Shown: one piece after another, positions 1 through 5,455 of the stretch
Layout of the letters: each line of letters starts with the position of its first letter
Position numbering within the stretch: position 1 is the stretch's first letter
NCBI GenBank assembly: GCA_900547405.1
Contig: URGL01000074.1
Coordinates: 1-10,608 of the forward strand
Source: an uncultured Eubacteriales bacterium
Lineage (GTDB): Bacteria; Bacillota; Clostridia; Oscillospirales; Oscillospiraceae
Reading direction: 5' to 3'
Length of the DNA: 10,608 nucleotides
Notes under the pieces: generated by a model
Seen by the model: only the letters and a program-made list of their open reading frames with translations
What the model was told of the DNA's origin: nothing
Databases searched by the model: none
Program-made: the position numbers and the translations under genes

Positions 1-1045
1 CGAGGCGGATGGGCACGCCGCGCATCTCGTACTCAGCGCACTTCCAGCCCATGGAGTTGTCGGAATCGTCCACCTTCACCCGGAACCCAGCCTGCTCCAG
101 CCGATCCTTCAGCTGCTGGGCGGCCTCCAGAACGCCGGGCTTGTGCTGAGCCACAGGCAGGATCACCACCTGGACAGGGGCGATCTTGGGAGGCAGCACC
201 AGGCCGTTGTTGTCACCGTGGGTCATGATGATGCCGCCGATGAGACGGGTGGATACGCCCCAGGAGGTCTGGTAGGGGTTGGTACGCTGATTGTTTTTGT
301 CGGTAAAGGTGATGTCAAAAGCCTTGGCAAAGCCGTTGCCGAAGTAGTGGGAGGTGCCTGCCTGGAGGGCCTTCCGGTCGTGCATCATGCACTCGATGGT
401 ATAGGTAGCCTCGGCGCCGTTGAACTTTTCCTTTTCGGTCTTCTGGCCTCTGGTCACGGGCATGGCCAGCACATCCTCGCAGAAGTCAGCGTAGACGTTC
501 AGCATCTGCTCGGTGAAGGCCTTGGCCTCCTCGGCGGTGGCATGCATGGTGTGGCCCTCCTGCCACAGGAACTCCCGGTGGCGCAGGAAGGGGCGGCTGG
601 TCTTCTCCCAACGCAGCACGCTGCACCACTGGTTATACTTCATGGGCAGGTCCCGGTGGGACTGGATGACCTGGGCAAAGTGGTCGCAGAACAGAGTCTC
701 GGAGGTAGGACGGATGCACAGCCGCTCCTCCAGCTTCTCGCTGCCGCCCATGGTGACCCAAGCGCACTCAGGCGCGAAGCCCTCTACATGGTCCTTCTCC
801 TTTTGCAGCAGGCTCTCGGGGATCAGCATAGGCATGTAGACATTCTGCACGCCCACCTTTTTGAACTCGGCATCCATGATATGCTGAATGTTCTCCCAGA
901 TGGCATAGCCATAGGGCCGGTAGATGAAAATGCCCTTCACAGAAGAGTAATCGATGAGCTGAGCCTTTTTGCACACATCGGTGTACCACTGGGCGAAGTC
1001 CACCTCCATGTCGGTGATCTGCTCTACTTTTTTATCCTTTGCCAT
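1..1045 (-). CDS. proS: Prolyl-tRNA synthetase, archaeal/eukaryal-like type (3' end outside the window)
   Basis: Charges tRNA-Pro with proline in the cytosol. The ATG at 1045 opens a frame that stays open to the window edge, giving the first 348 residues of a protein usually about 480 long. Class II synthetase features are clear: a motif 2 block near residues 145-166 (RWEKTSRPFLRHREFLWQEG) and a motif 3 block near 263-280 containing GVSTRLIGG, followed by MTHGDNNGLVLPPKIAPVQV, which leads into the anticodon-binding domain. The N-terminus and the absence of an editing insertion between motifs 2 and 3 match the short ProS type shared with archaea and many clostridia rather than the long E. coli type. 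A GAGAGG ribosome site lies upstream of the start. It is divergent from sdaA, with a 147-bp gap. The gap holds no T-box. The C-terminal part cannot be judged. Confidence 0.96.
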   Translation of the reverse strand, partial: MAKDKKVEQITDMEVDFAQWYTDVCKKAQLIDYSSVKGIFIYRPYGYAIWENIQHIMDAEFKKVGVQNVYMPMLIPESLLQKEKDHVEGFAPECAWVTMGGSEKLEERLCIRPTSETLFCDHFAQVIQSHRDLPMKYNQWCSVLRWEKTSRPFLRHREFLWQEGHTMHATAEEAKAFTEQMLNVYADFCEDVLAMPVTRGQKTEKEKFNGAEATYTIECMMHDRKALQAGTSHYFGNGFAKAFDITFTDKNNQRTNPYQTSWGVSTRLIGGIIMTHGDNNGLVLPPKIAPVQVVILPVAQHKPGVLEAAQQLKDRLEQAGFRVKVDDSDNSMGWKCAEYEMRGVPIRL

Positions 1046-1094
1046 GTTTTTATATCATCCTCTCAGGTGTATTTCTTATGGAATCAGTCAATTT

Positions 1095-1103
1095 ATTATA
1101 CCA
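1095..1103 (-). promoter_or_regulatory. Extended -10 promoter for proS
   Basis: Read on the minus strand, TATAAT at 1100-1095 is preceded by TGG at 1103-1101, an extended -10 (TGnTATAAT). The expected -35 position (1123-1118, AAGAAA) is poor, so the extended -10 must carry recognition. It would give a leader of roughly 40 nt before the proS start at 1045. Confidence 0.6.
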
Positions 1104-1104
1104 C

Positions 1105-1151
1105 ATCTGTCAAGCCTTTTCTTTGGTCTCCGGCATTGTTTTTTGACAGAT
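1105..1151. repeat. Mirrored TTGACAGAT motif in the proS/sdaA divergent region
   Basis: TTGACAGAT occurs at 1143-1151 on the plus strand and at 1113-1105 on the minus strand, a perfect 9-bp inverted pair 29 nt apart. Each copy is followed by TGGTATA of the nearby extended -10 after 4 nt (sdaA side) or 1 nt (proS side). The arrangement suits a regulator acting on both promoters, but this is inference. Confidence 0.5.
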
Positions 1152-1164
1152 TTTCTGGTATAGT
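1136..1164 (+). promoter_or_regulatory. Extended -10 promoter for sdaA
   Basis: TTGTTT at 1136-1141, a 17-nt spacer and TATAGT at 1159-1164, with TGG at 1156-1158 making an extended -10. The sdaA start at 1193 follows about 22 nt after the likely transcription start, with GGAGG at 1181-1185 between. A TTGACA at 1143-1148 looks like a -35 but is only 10 nt from the -10, so it is not used that way in the standard model. Confidence 0.65.
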
Positions 1165-1192
1165 AGTCCCAATAAACGTTGGAGGTCACACA

Positions 1193-2407
1193 ATGAAATC
1201 CATTCGAGAAATTTATAAGATCGGTAAGGGTCCCTCTTCCTCCCATACCATGGGCCCAGAGCGGGCAGCGAAGCTCTTCCGGGGAGAGAATCCCCAGGCA
1301 GATGCCTTCCGGGTGATCCTTTACGGATCTCTGAGCAAAACCGGCGTTGGCCATGGCACAGACCGGGTTCTGCGGGAAACTCTGGCTCCCCTGCCCACCC
1401 AGATCCTCTTCTCCGATGAGGACCTGCCGGATGCCCACCCCAACACCCTGGACTTCATCGCCCTGAAGGATGGCCAGGAAATCAGCCGCCTGCGGGTGGA
1501 GTCCATCGGCGGCGGTGACATCCGCATCCCCGGCCGGCCGGCAGACGACAGCGAGGAGATCTATATCGAGCACTCCTTCGCTGAGATTGCCGACTTCTGC
1601 AAGTGGCGCTATATCACAACGCTGAGCGACTATGTGGAGCTCAACGAGGGCCCGGACATCTGGGACTTCCTGCTGACCGTATGGAAGACCATGAAGCAAT
1701 CCATCGAGGACGGCTTGAGCGCCACCGGCACCCTGCCAGGCGGACTCAACGTGCAGCGAAAGGCCAGCTACCTTTATAATAAGACCGGCGGCTGCGACGC
1801 TCCCGCCCTGCAGGAGTTTCAGAAAATCGCTGCCTATGCCTATGCCGTCGCCGAGCAAAACGCAGACAACGGCACCGTTGTCACCGCCCCCACCTGTGGG
1901 GCCTGCGGCGTTCTCCCCGCCGTCCTGAAATATATCCAGGACACTAAGGGCTACTCCGACGAGACCATTTGCCGCGGTCTCGCCACCGCCGGCATCATTG
2001 GCAACCTGACCAAGAGCAATGCCTCCATCTCCGGCGCCGAATGCGGCTGCCAGGCAGAGATCGGCACCGCCTGCTCCATGGCCGCCGCCGCCCTGGCAGA
2101 GCTCTACGGCCAGAACCTGGACCAGGTAGAATACGCCGCCGAGGTTGCCATGGAGCACCACTTGGGCCTGACCTGTGATCCCATCTGCGGCCTTGTCCAG
2201 ATTCCCTGCATCGAGCGCAACGCCGTAGCAGCCATGCGGGCCATGAACGCCTGCAACCTGAGCTACTTCCTCACCGGCTCCCGGAATATCAGCTACGACA
2301 TGGTTTGCCGGGCCATGCACGAAACCGGCATCAACCTGAACCGCCGCTTCCGGGAAACCAGCGAAGGCGGACTGGCAAAGATCTATGAACGGCGTGGGCG
2401 GAAGTAA
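1193..2407 (+). CDS. sdaA: L-serine dehydratase (L-serine ammonia-lyase), iron-sulfur, single chain
   Basis: Converts L-serine to pyruvate and ammonia using an oxygen-labile [4Fe-4S] cluster. The 404-residue protein joins the beta-type N-terminal domain (KIGKGPSSSHTMGP at residues 10-22) and the alpha-type catalytic domain (TAPTCGACGVLPA at 231-243, SGAECGCQAEIGTACSMAAA at 280-299, EHHLGLTCDPICGLVQIPCI at 321-340). Cys286, Cys328 and Cys339 are spaced 42 and 11 residues apart, the spacing I recall for the cluster ligands of the Legionella enzyme. The chain is shorter than E. coli SdaA (454) and has no ACT domain. The chosen ATG has GGAGG 7 nt upstream and begins exactly at the family's N-terminus; the frame is open for another 350 codons upstream, but that part is antisense to proS and does not resemble protein. 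It is transcribed alone from its own promoter. Confidence 0.96.
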   Translation: MKSIREIYKIGKGPSSSHTMGPERAAKLFRGENPQADAFRVILYGSLSKTGVGHGTDRVLRETLAPLPTQILFSDEDLPDAHPNTLDFIALKDGQEISRLRVESIGGGDIRIPGRPADDSEEIYIEHSFAEIADFCKWRYITTLSDYVELNEGPDIWDFLLTVWKTMKQSIEDGLSATGTLPGGLNVQRKASYLYNKTGGCDAPALQEFQKIAAYAYAVAEQNADNGTVVTAPTCGACGVLPAVLKYIQDTKGYSDETICRGLATAGIIGNLTKSNASISGAECGCQAEIGTACSMAAAALAELYGQNLDQVEYAAEVAMEHHLGLTCDPICGLVQIPCIERNAVAAMRAMNACNLSYFLTGSRNISYDMVCRAMHETGINLNRRFRETSEGGLAKIYERRGRK

Positions 2408-2439
2408 AGTCTGCATCGCCATGCTGTTTTTCCAGAACT

Positions 2440-2498
2440 TTCAAAAGTTTTTGGATGATGAATGCAAAAACTTTTGAATTTGAGGTAGTTTTTGCATT
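2440..2498 (+). repeat. Overlapping, mutually exclusive inverted repeats downstream of sdaA
   Basis: TTCAAAAGTTTTTG (2440-2453) is perfectly complementary to CAAAAACTTTTGAA (2465-2478), a 14-bp stem with an 11-nt loop. The right arm overlaps AATGCAAAAAC (2461-2471), which is perfectly complementary to GTTTTTGCATT (2488-2498), an 11-bp stem with a 16-nt loop. Both cannot form at once. The stems are AT-rich without a typical terminator tail. The region may be an RNA processing or attenuation element in the sdaA 3' UTR or the merR leader; function unknown. Confidence 0.55.
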
Positions 2499-2523
2499 TC
2501 CAATACGGCGCTCTCTCTATACG

Positions 2524-2542
2524 GAGGGGGCGCTTTCCCCTC
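2524..2542 (+). repeat. Short GC hairpin
   Basis: GAGGGG (2524-2529) pairs with CCCCTC (2537-2542) across a 7-nt loop. It lies between the AT-rich repeats and the terminator-like hairpin. No U-tract follows, so no role is assigned. Confidence 0.4.
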
Positions 2543-2554
2543 GCAAAATTTACA

Positions 2555-2605
2555 CCCCCTGTTGTAGGGCTCACCGCGAGCTACTACCAAACAGGGGGAA
2601 TTTTT
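2555..2605 (+). terminator. Terminator-like hairpin, probably ending the sdaA transcript
   Basis: CCCCCTGTT (2555-2563) pairs with AACAGGGGG (2590-2598). Inside it, GTAG/CTAC (2564-2567/2584-2587) and GCTC/GAGC (2569-2572/2578-2581) extend the stem around an ACCGC loop. AATTTTT follows at 2599-2605, a U-tract for plus-strand transcripts; an AAAATT before the stem makes it weakly bidirectional. It sits about 150 nt after the sdaA stop. A GGGGG-N7-ATG at 2606 on its 3' side leaves open a role in translation of the downstream frame. Confidence 0.55.
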
Positions 2606-2675
2606 ATGCACCCAGCAAAAAAACGGACCGGTATACGGATGCCCACGAGGATTCTCTGGTCCCCGTCCATGGCTA

Positions 2676-2705
2676 TTGAAGCGTTCTCCGAGAACGGTCT
2701 ATACT
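2676..2705 (+). promoter_or_regulatory. MerR-type promoter with operator dyad
   Basis: TTGAAG (2676-2681) and TATACT (2700-2705) are separated by 18 nt. The spacer holds the perfect dyad CGTTCTC-C-GAGAACG at 2682-2696. A long spacer filled by a dyad is the hallmark of promoters bound and untwisted by MerR proteins, and a MerR gene starts 20 nt downstream, so autoregulation is the natural reading. The spacer is a little shorter than the usual 19-20 nt, and the leader would be only about 14 nt. Confidence 0.55.
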
Positions 2706-2725
2706 CATCCCGAGGGATGCAGGCT

Positions 2726-3151
2726 ATGAAAGAGTATAAAACGGTCAAGGAGGTGTGTGCTCTCACCGGGCTCACACGAAAGCATTTATATTATTTCCAT
2801 CACGAAAATGTGGTCCAAGCCGCGGCATACGCCAATTACTCGGTAGAAGGAAACGACGGCTACAAGCTGTATGACGATGCCGCCGTCGAAAGGCTGCAAG
2901 AAATCGCGCTGTATTATCAGCTGGGGCTGAAACGCAATGAGATCCGGGATATCATGCTGGACCCGGAGTATGATGTCCACCGTGTTCTGGAAAAACTATT
3001 GTCCCAGAAGATGACTGAAAAAGAGAAAATCCAGCGTCAGATCCGCATTCTCAATTATCTGGAATTCGTAGGCATCCAAAAGGGTCTTGCCGACGTTCTC
3101 AAAGGAGATGTCCCGGAAGCATTGGAACTCAGCCCCCGGATGGGGGTATAA
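2726..3151 (+). CDS. MerR-family transcriptional regulator
   Basis: DNA-binding regulator of the MerR type, 141 residues. The winged helix-turn-helix spans residues 5-80: TVKEVCALTGLTRKHLYYF, then GYKLYDDAAVERLQEIALYY and LGLKRNEIRDIM. A predicted coiled-coil dimer helix follows near 82-125. Unlike metal- or redox-sensing MerR proteins there is no C-terminal cysteine pair; the only cysteine is Cys11. There is no large effector domain, so the ligand cannot be guessed. The start at 2726 has GAGGG at 2712-2716 and begins at the family's usual N-terminus. An in-frame ATG at 2606 behind GGGGG would add 40 residues and would place the promoter dyad inside the gene; this is less likely. The lipoprotein gene follows after 18 nt, so the two are probably co-transcribed. 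Confidence 0.88.
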   Translation: MKEYKTVKEVCALTGLTRKHLYYFHHENVVQAAAYANYSVEGNDGYKLYDDAAVERLQEIALYYQLGLKRNEIRDIMLDPEYDVHRVLEKLLSQKMTEKEKIQRQIRILNYLEFVGIQKGLADVLKGDVPEALELSPRMGV

Positions 3152-3169
3152 AAAATAGGAGGAATCCAT

Positions 3170-3676
3170 ATGAAAAGAGTATTCATCGCCATTGTCACCA
3201 TTGCGCTGTTGTTGACAGCCTGCGGAAGCAAAAAGCCCGTGGAAACCATACCTACCGAGACCGAAGCACCTACCGAAACGGTCGAAAAAGTCACAGAACC
3301 CGCAGTAACCGTTCAGACACCAGCCGTCTCTGACGAGCCCGCCGCCGAAAAAACAGAGCCAACTCCCAGCACAGATGAAGACATTCCGGAAACAACCGAA
3401 AACCTTGTCGACGGAATGCGCCCCGAATTCAAGGAAGCCATGGATACATATGAAGCCTTTTACAACGAATACTGCGATTTTCTGAGCAAATACGCCCAGA
3501 ATCCCACAGATTTCTCCCTCCTGAGCCAATACGCCGGGATGCTGTCGAAGGCCGGAGAAATGGATGCCGCTTTCAAGAAATGGGACGAAGACGACCTGAA
3601 CAGTGCGGAGCTTCAGTATTATCTGGAAGTAAACAGCAGAGTTTTGCAGAAGCTGGCAGGCGTGATGAGTAAATAG
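3170..3676 (+). CDS. Lipoprotein with Thr/Glu/Pro-rich linker (DUF6591-like)
   Basis: Predicted lipoprotein of 168 residues anchored to the outer face of the membrane. A lysine/arginine start, a hydrophobic stretch and the lipobox LTAC give a lipidated Cys18. Residues 20-80 are a low-complexity Pro/Glu/Thr/Val linker. The compact C-terminal part (about 83-168) is helical, with EAMDTYEAFYNEYCDFLSKY and ELQYYLEVNSRVLQKLAGVM, and resembles from memory the DUF6591 domain of clostridial lipoproteins; that name is not verified. AGGAGG at 3157-3162 lies 7 nt before the ATG. It is 18 nt behind the MerR gene, which probably controls it. The molecular function is unknown; an envelope-stress or ligand-sensing role would be a guess. 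Confidence 0.85.
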   Translation: MKRVFIAIVTIALLLTACGSKKPVETIPTETEAPTETVEKVTEPAVTVQTPAVSDEPAAEKTEPTPSTDEDIPETTENLVDGMRPEFKEAMDTYEAFYNEYCDFLSKYAQNPTDFSLLSQYAGMLSKAGEMDAAFKKWDEDDLNSAELQYYLEVNSRVLQKLAGVMSK

Positions 3677-3681
3677 GGCAA

Positions 3682-3721
3682 GGGCTCTAGTGGAAAATAT
3701 CAACAATTTCCACTAGAGCCC
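3682..3721 (+). terminator. Strong hairpin at the end of the merR-lipoprotein operon
   Basis: GGGCTCTAGTGGAAA (3682-3696) and TTTCCACTAGAGCCC (3707-3721) form a perfect 15-bp stem with a 10-nt loop, starting 6 nt after the stop codon. There is no U-tract on either side (CCTTGTGC follows), so intrinsic termination is not assured; it may instead protect the 3' end. Confidence 0.55.
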
Positions 3722-3764
3722 CTTGTGCAAACAGGCTAAAAATATCATAGTCAGTCTGAATCAC

Positions 3765-3793
3765 TTGCATTGATTGAAACGCCACTGTAAAAT
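3765..3793 (+). promoter_or_regulatory. Sigma-A promoter for the EcsC-like gene
   Basis: TTGCAT (3765-3770), a 17-nt spacer and TAAAAT (3788-3793). Transcription would begin near 3800, giving a leader of about 39 nt before the ATG at 3839. Confidence 0.65.
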
Positions 3794-3838
3794 AGGGTTG
3801 TTCTCAGCACGCCCAGTTCGAGAGGGAGGAAAAAGATC

Positions 3839-4891
3839 ATGGAACAGGGAAACAATGAAACCACCACCATTGCGCTGGAAACCATCATCAGCAATGCAGT
3901 CAAGCTACCCGGAGTAAGAGTAAATCGTAGCAAATTTCTCGCGGAGACCTTTGCAAACGAGAATTTCGACTTACAGGCCGTCATTGATGTGGGGCCGGTC
4001 AGCGCCGGAGTCCCCCAAGAGCGTATCGAGAAAGCTGCCGCAAAGCTGATTTTCATTCGCACCAGCCAGTCCTCCGCAGCATCTTTTGTCGCCGGTATCC
4101 CCGGCGGATTGGCAATGGCAGCAACCATTCCTGCGGATGTGGCACAGTTTTTTGGTATGGCTCTGCGTCTTGCTCAGGAGTTGTCTTACCTATATGGGGC
4201 ATCCGATCTGTGGAATGCGGATCAGATTGATGACGAGCGGGTCAGAAACCAGTTGATTTTATATTGTGGTGTGATGTTCGGTGTATCCGGCGCCGTATCT
4301 GGTGTTCGGGTTCTTTCCACGCAGATTGCAAAAACGACACTGAAAAAGCTGCCACAGAAAGCGTTGACCAAAACCTTCTGGTATCCAATTGTTAAACAGA
4401 TCGGTAAGGCCATTGGCGTGAAAGTAACAAAAACCACGGTAGCACAAGGAATTTCCAAAGCTGTCCCCATTGTGGGCGGTGTCATTTCTGGAGGCCTGAA
4501 TTATGTGTCAATGATGCCCATGGCAAACCGCCTCAATGCAGCGCTGAATAAAGCTTGTTTCAACTATTCCGAAGAGGAAATGGCTGCGGATATTGAGACG
4601 ATTGAAAGCATTGGTGAAGATGTCCCCGAAAGCGTTCAGTCCAGCAAACTCTCTCGATTCGCAAACGCCGCAAAAGGCGGCATTCAGGAGGGCTGGCTAA
4701 AGGCATCTTCCTGTGCGACTTCTTTGCTTAGCAAAATTAAGAGTGACCAGCCCGCAAAGGAGACGGACAATGCACTGATTAGCTACGATGAAAAGATCGA
4801 AACACTGCGCAAATTAAAGCAGCTTGTCGATGAGGGTATTCTGTCTCAGGATGAGTTTGACGCTAAGAAGAAGGAAATCCTTGCACTGTAA
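3839..4891 (+). CDS. EcsC-like protein with C-terminal SHOCT domain
   Basis: A 350-residue protein of unknown biochemical role. Residues about 65-230 match the EcsC family: AGIPGGLAMAATIPADV (85-101), RLAQELSYLYG (110-120), and a second conserved block GIGKxIGVK-like at 188-195 leading to ISKAVPIVGGVISGGLNY (205-222). Glycine- and alanine-rich hydrophobic helices suggest membrane association, though there is no signal peptide. The last 34 residues (317-350: YDEKIETLRKLKQLVDEGIL and so on) are a typical SHOCT helix-turn-helix, a short domain commonly placed at protein ends and thought to aid oligomerisation. A GGGAGG ribosome site lies 9 nt before the ATG. It has its own promoter and faces the convergent DUF2318 gene. 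Family assignment is from pattern recognition; EcsC itself has no settled function. Confidence 0.85.
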   Translation: MEQGNNETTTIALETIISNAVKLPGVRVNRSKFLAETFANENFDLQAVIDVGPVSAGVPQERIEKAAAKLIFIRTSQSSAASFVAGIPGGLAMAATIPADVAQFFGMALRLAQELSYLYGASDLWNADQIDDERVRNQLILYCGVMFGVSGAVSGVRVLSTQIAKTTLKKLPQKALTKTFWYPIVKQIGKAIGVKVTKTTVAQGISKAVPIVGGVISGGLNYVSMMPMANRLNAALNKACFNYSEEEMAADIETIESIGEDVPESVQSSKLSRFANAAKGGIQEGWLKASSCATSLLSKIKSDQPAKETDNALISYDEKIETLRKLKQLVDEGILSQDEFDAKKKEILAL

Positions 4892-4968
4892 AAAGGTTAG
4901 AAGACTATGTGACCATCCTACCAGCAGTGCCAAATGCACCCCCCCAGCGCCGCCTATAAACTCCCACA

Positions 4969-5445
4969 CTACTGCGAACCCGCAGGGCTGTTCTCCTTCC
5001 ACCGGGTAAACAGTCCCTCGGCGGATTTCAGGAAGTCGTAGGAGATTGTCACCGTATCCTCGGTATCCGCTCGGTCTTCCGGGAAAATGGGATAGGGGTT
5101 GCAGCCGCCGGATAGGACGCCTACATCCTCCTTACTGAAGGAATTGCCGCAGTTCTGGCAGACCACGTGGTCACCCTCTTCTTGGAAGTAGGCTTTCCGG
5201 GAGCCGTTGCATACCTGGCAGGTGTTGAAGGCTGTGCGGACGGTTCCGTCGGCATCCTTGGCGGCCAGGACCTCCATATTCAGGCCGTCCAGGGTAAAGG
5301 AATATATCTGTATCTTTTCGGAGAGCTCCGAGACGGGGATCTCCAGGGCCCCATCCCCGGGAATCTCGGCGGATGGGGCCTGTTTGCTGCCGCAGGCGGT
5401 GAGCAGCAGAAGGACCATTGGGATCATCAGTAAAAAACGTTTCAT
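4969..5445 (-). CDS. DUF2318/FtrD-like cysteine-rich lipoprotein
   Basis: Predicted extracytoplasmic lipoprotein of 158 residues, lipidated at Cys18 in LTAC. The conserved part carries CQVC (Cys76, Cys79), YFQEEGDHVVCQNCGNSF (Cys96, Cys99) and the terminal GGCNPYP (Cys115), the signature of the DUF2318 family, which covers membrane iron-sulfur proteins such as FtrD of the FtrABCD iron uptake system. These cysteines should bind metal or an iron-sulfur cluster. AGGAGA at 5456-5451 overlaps the stop of the upstream HMA-TauE-cupredoxin gene, and the ATG comes 10 nt after that stop, so the two are co-translated in one operon. A joint role in copper or iron handling or electron transfer at the membrane follows from this pairing. 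Full-length FtrD proteins have membrane helices; here only the soluble domain is present. Confidence 0.85.
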   Translation of the reverse strand: MKRFLLMIPMVLLLLTACGSKQAPSAEIPGDGALEIPVSELSEKIQIYSFTLDGLNMEVLAAKDADGTVRTAFNTCQVCNGSRKAYFQEEGDHVVCQNCGNSFSKEDVGVLSGGCNPYPIFPEDRADTEDTVTISYDFLKSAEGLFTRWKENSPAGSQ

Positions 5446-5455
5446 ATAGGTCTCC

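Noticed and set aside
1143..1148. TTGACA as the -35 of sdaA
   Set aside because: It is only 10 nt from TATAGT, and nothing like a -10 lies 17 nt downstream; TTGTTT at 1136-1141 fits better.
143..1192. N-terminal extension of the sdaA frame
   Set aside because: This open stretch is antisense to proS; the family's N-terminus and a good ribosome site place the start at 1193.
1088..2422. A 444-codon open frame on the minus strand
   Set aside because: Antisense to sdaA, which is recognised over its full length; the shadow is a Gly/Ala/Val-rich chain.
2566..2578. T-box-like string AGGG-CTC-ACCGCG
   Set aside because: It recalls the T-box core AGGGTGGTACCGCG but lacks the UGGN that pairs with the tRNA end, there is no stem I, and the downstream gene is a MerR regulator rather than an amino-acid gene.
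4892..4968. Terminator between the convergent EcsC-like and DUF2318 genes
   Set aside because: Only a 4-bp GTGC/GCAC stem was found and no T-run on either strand, so no terminator is called.
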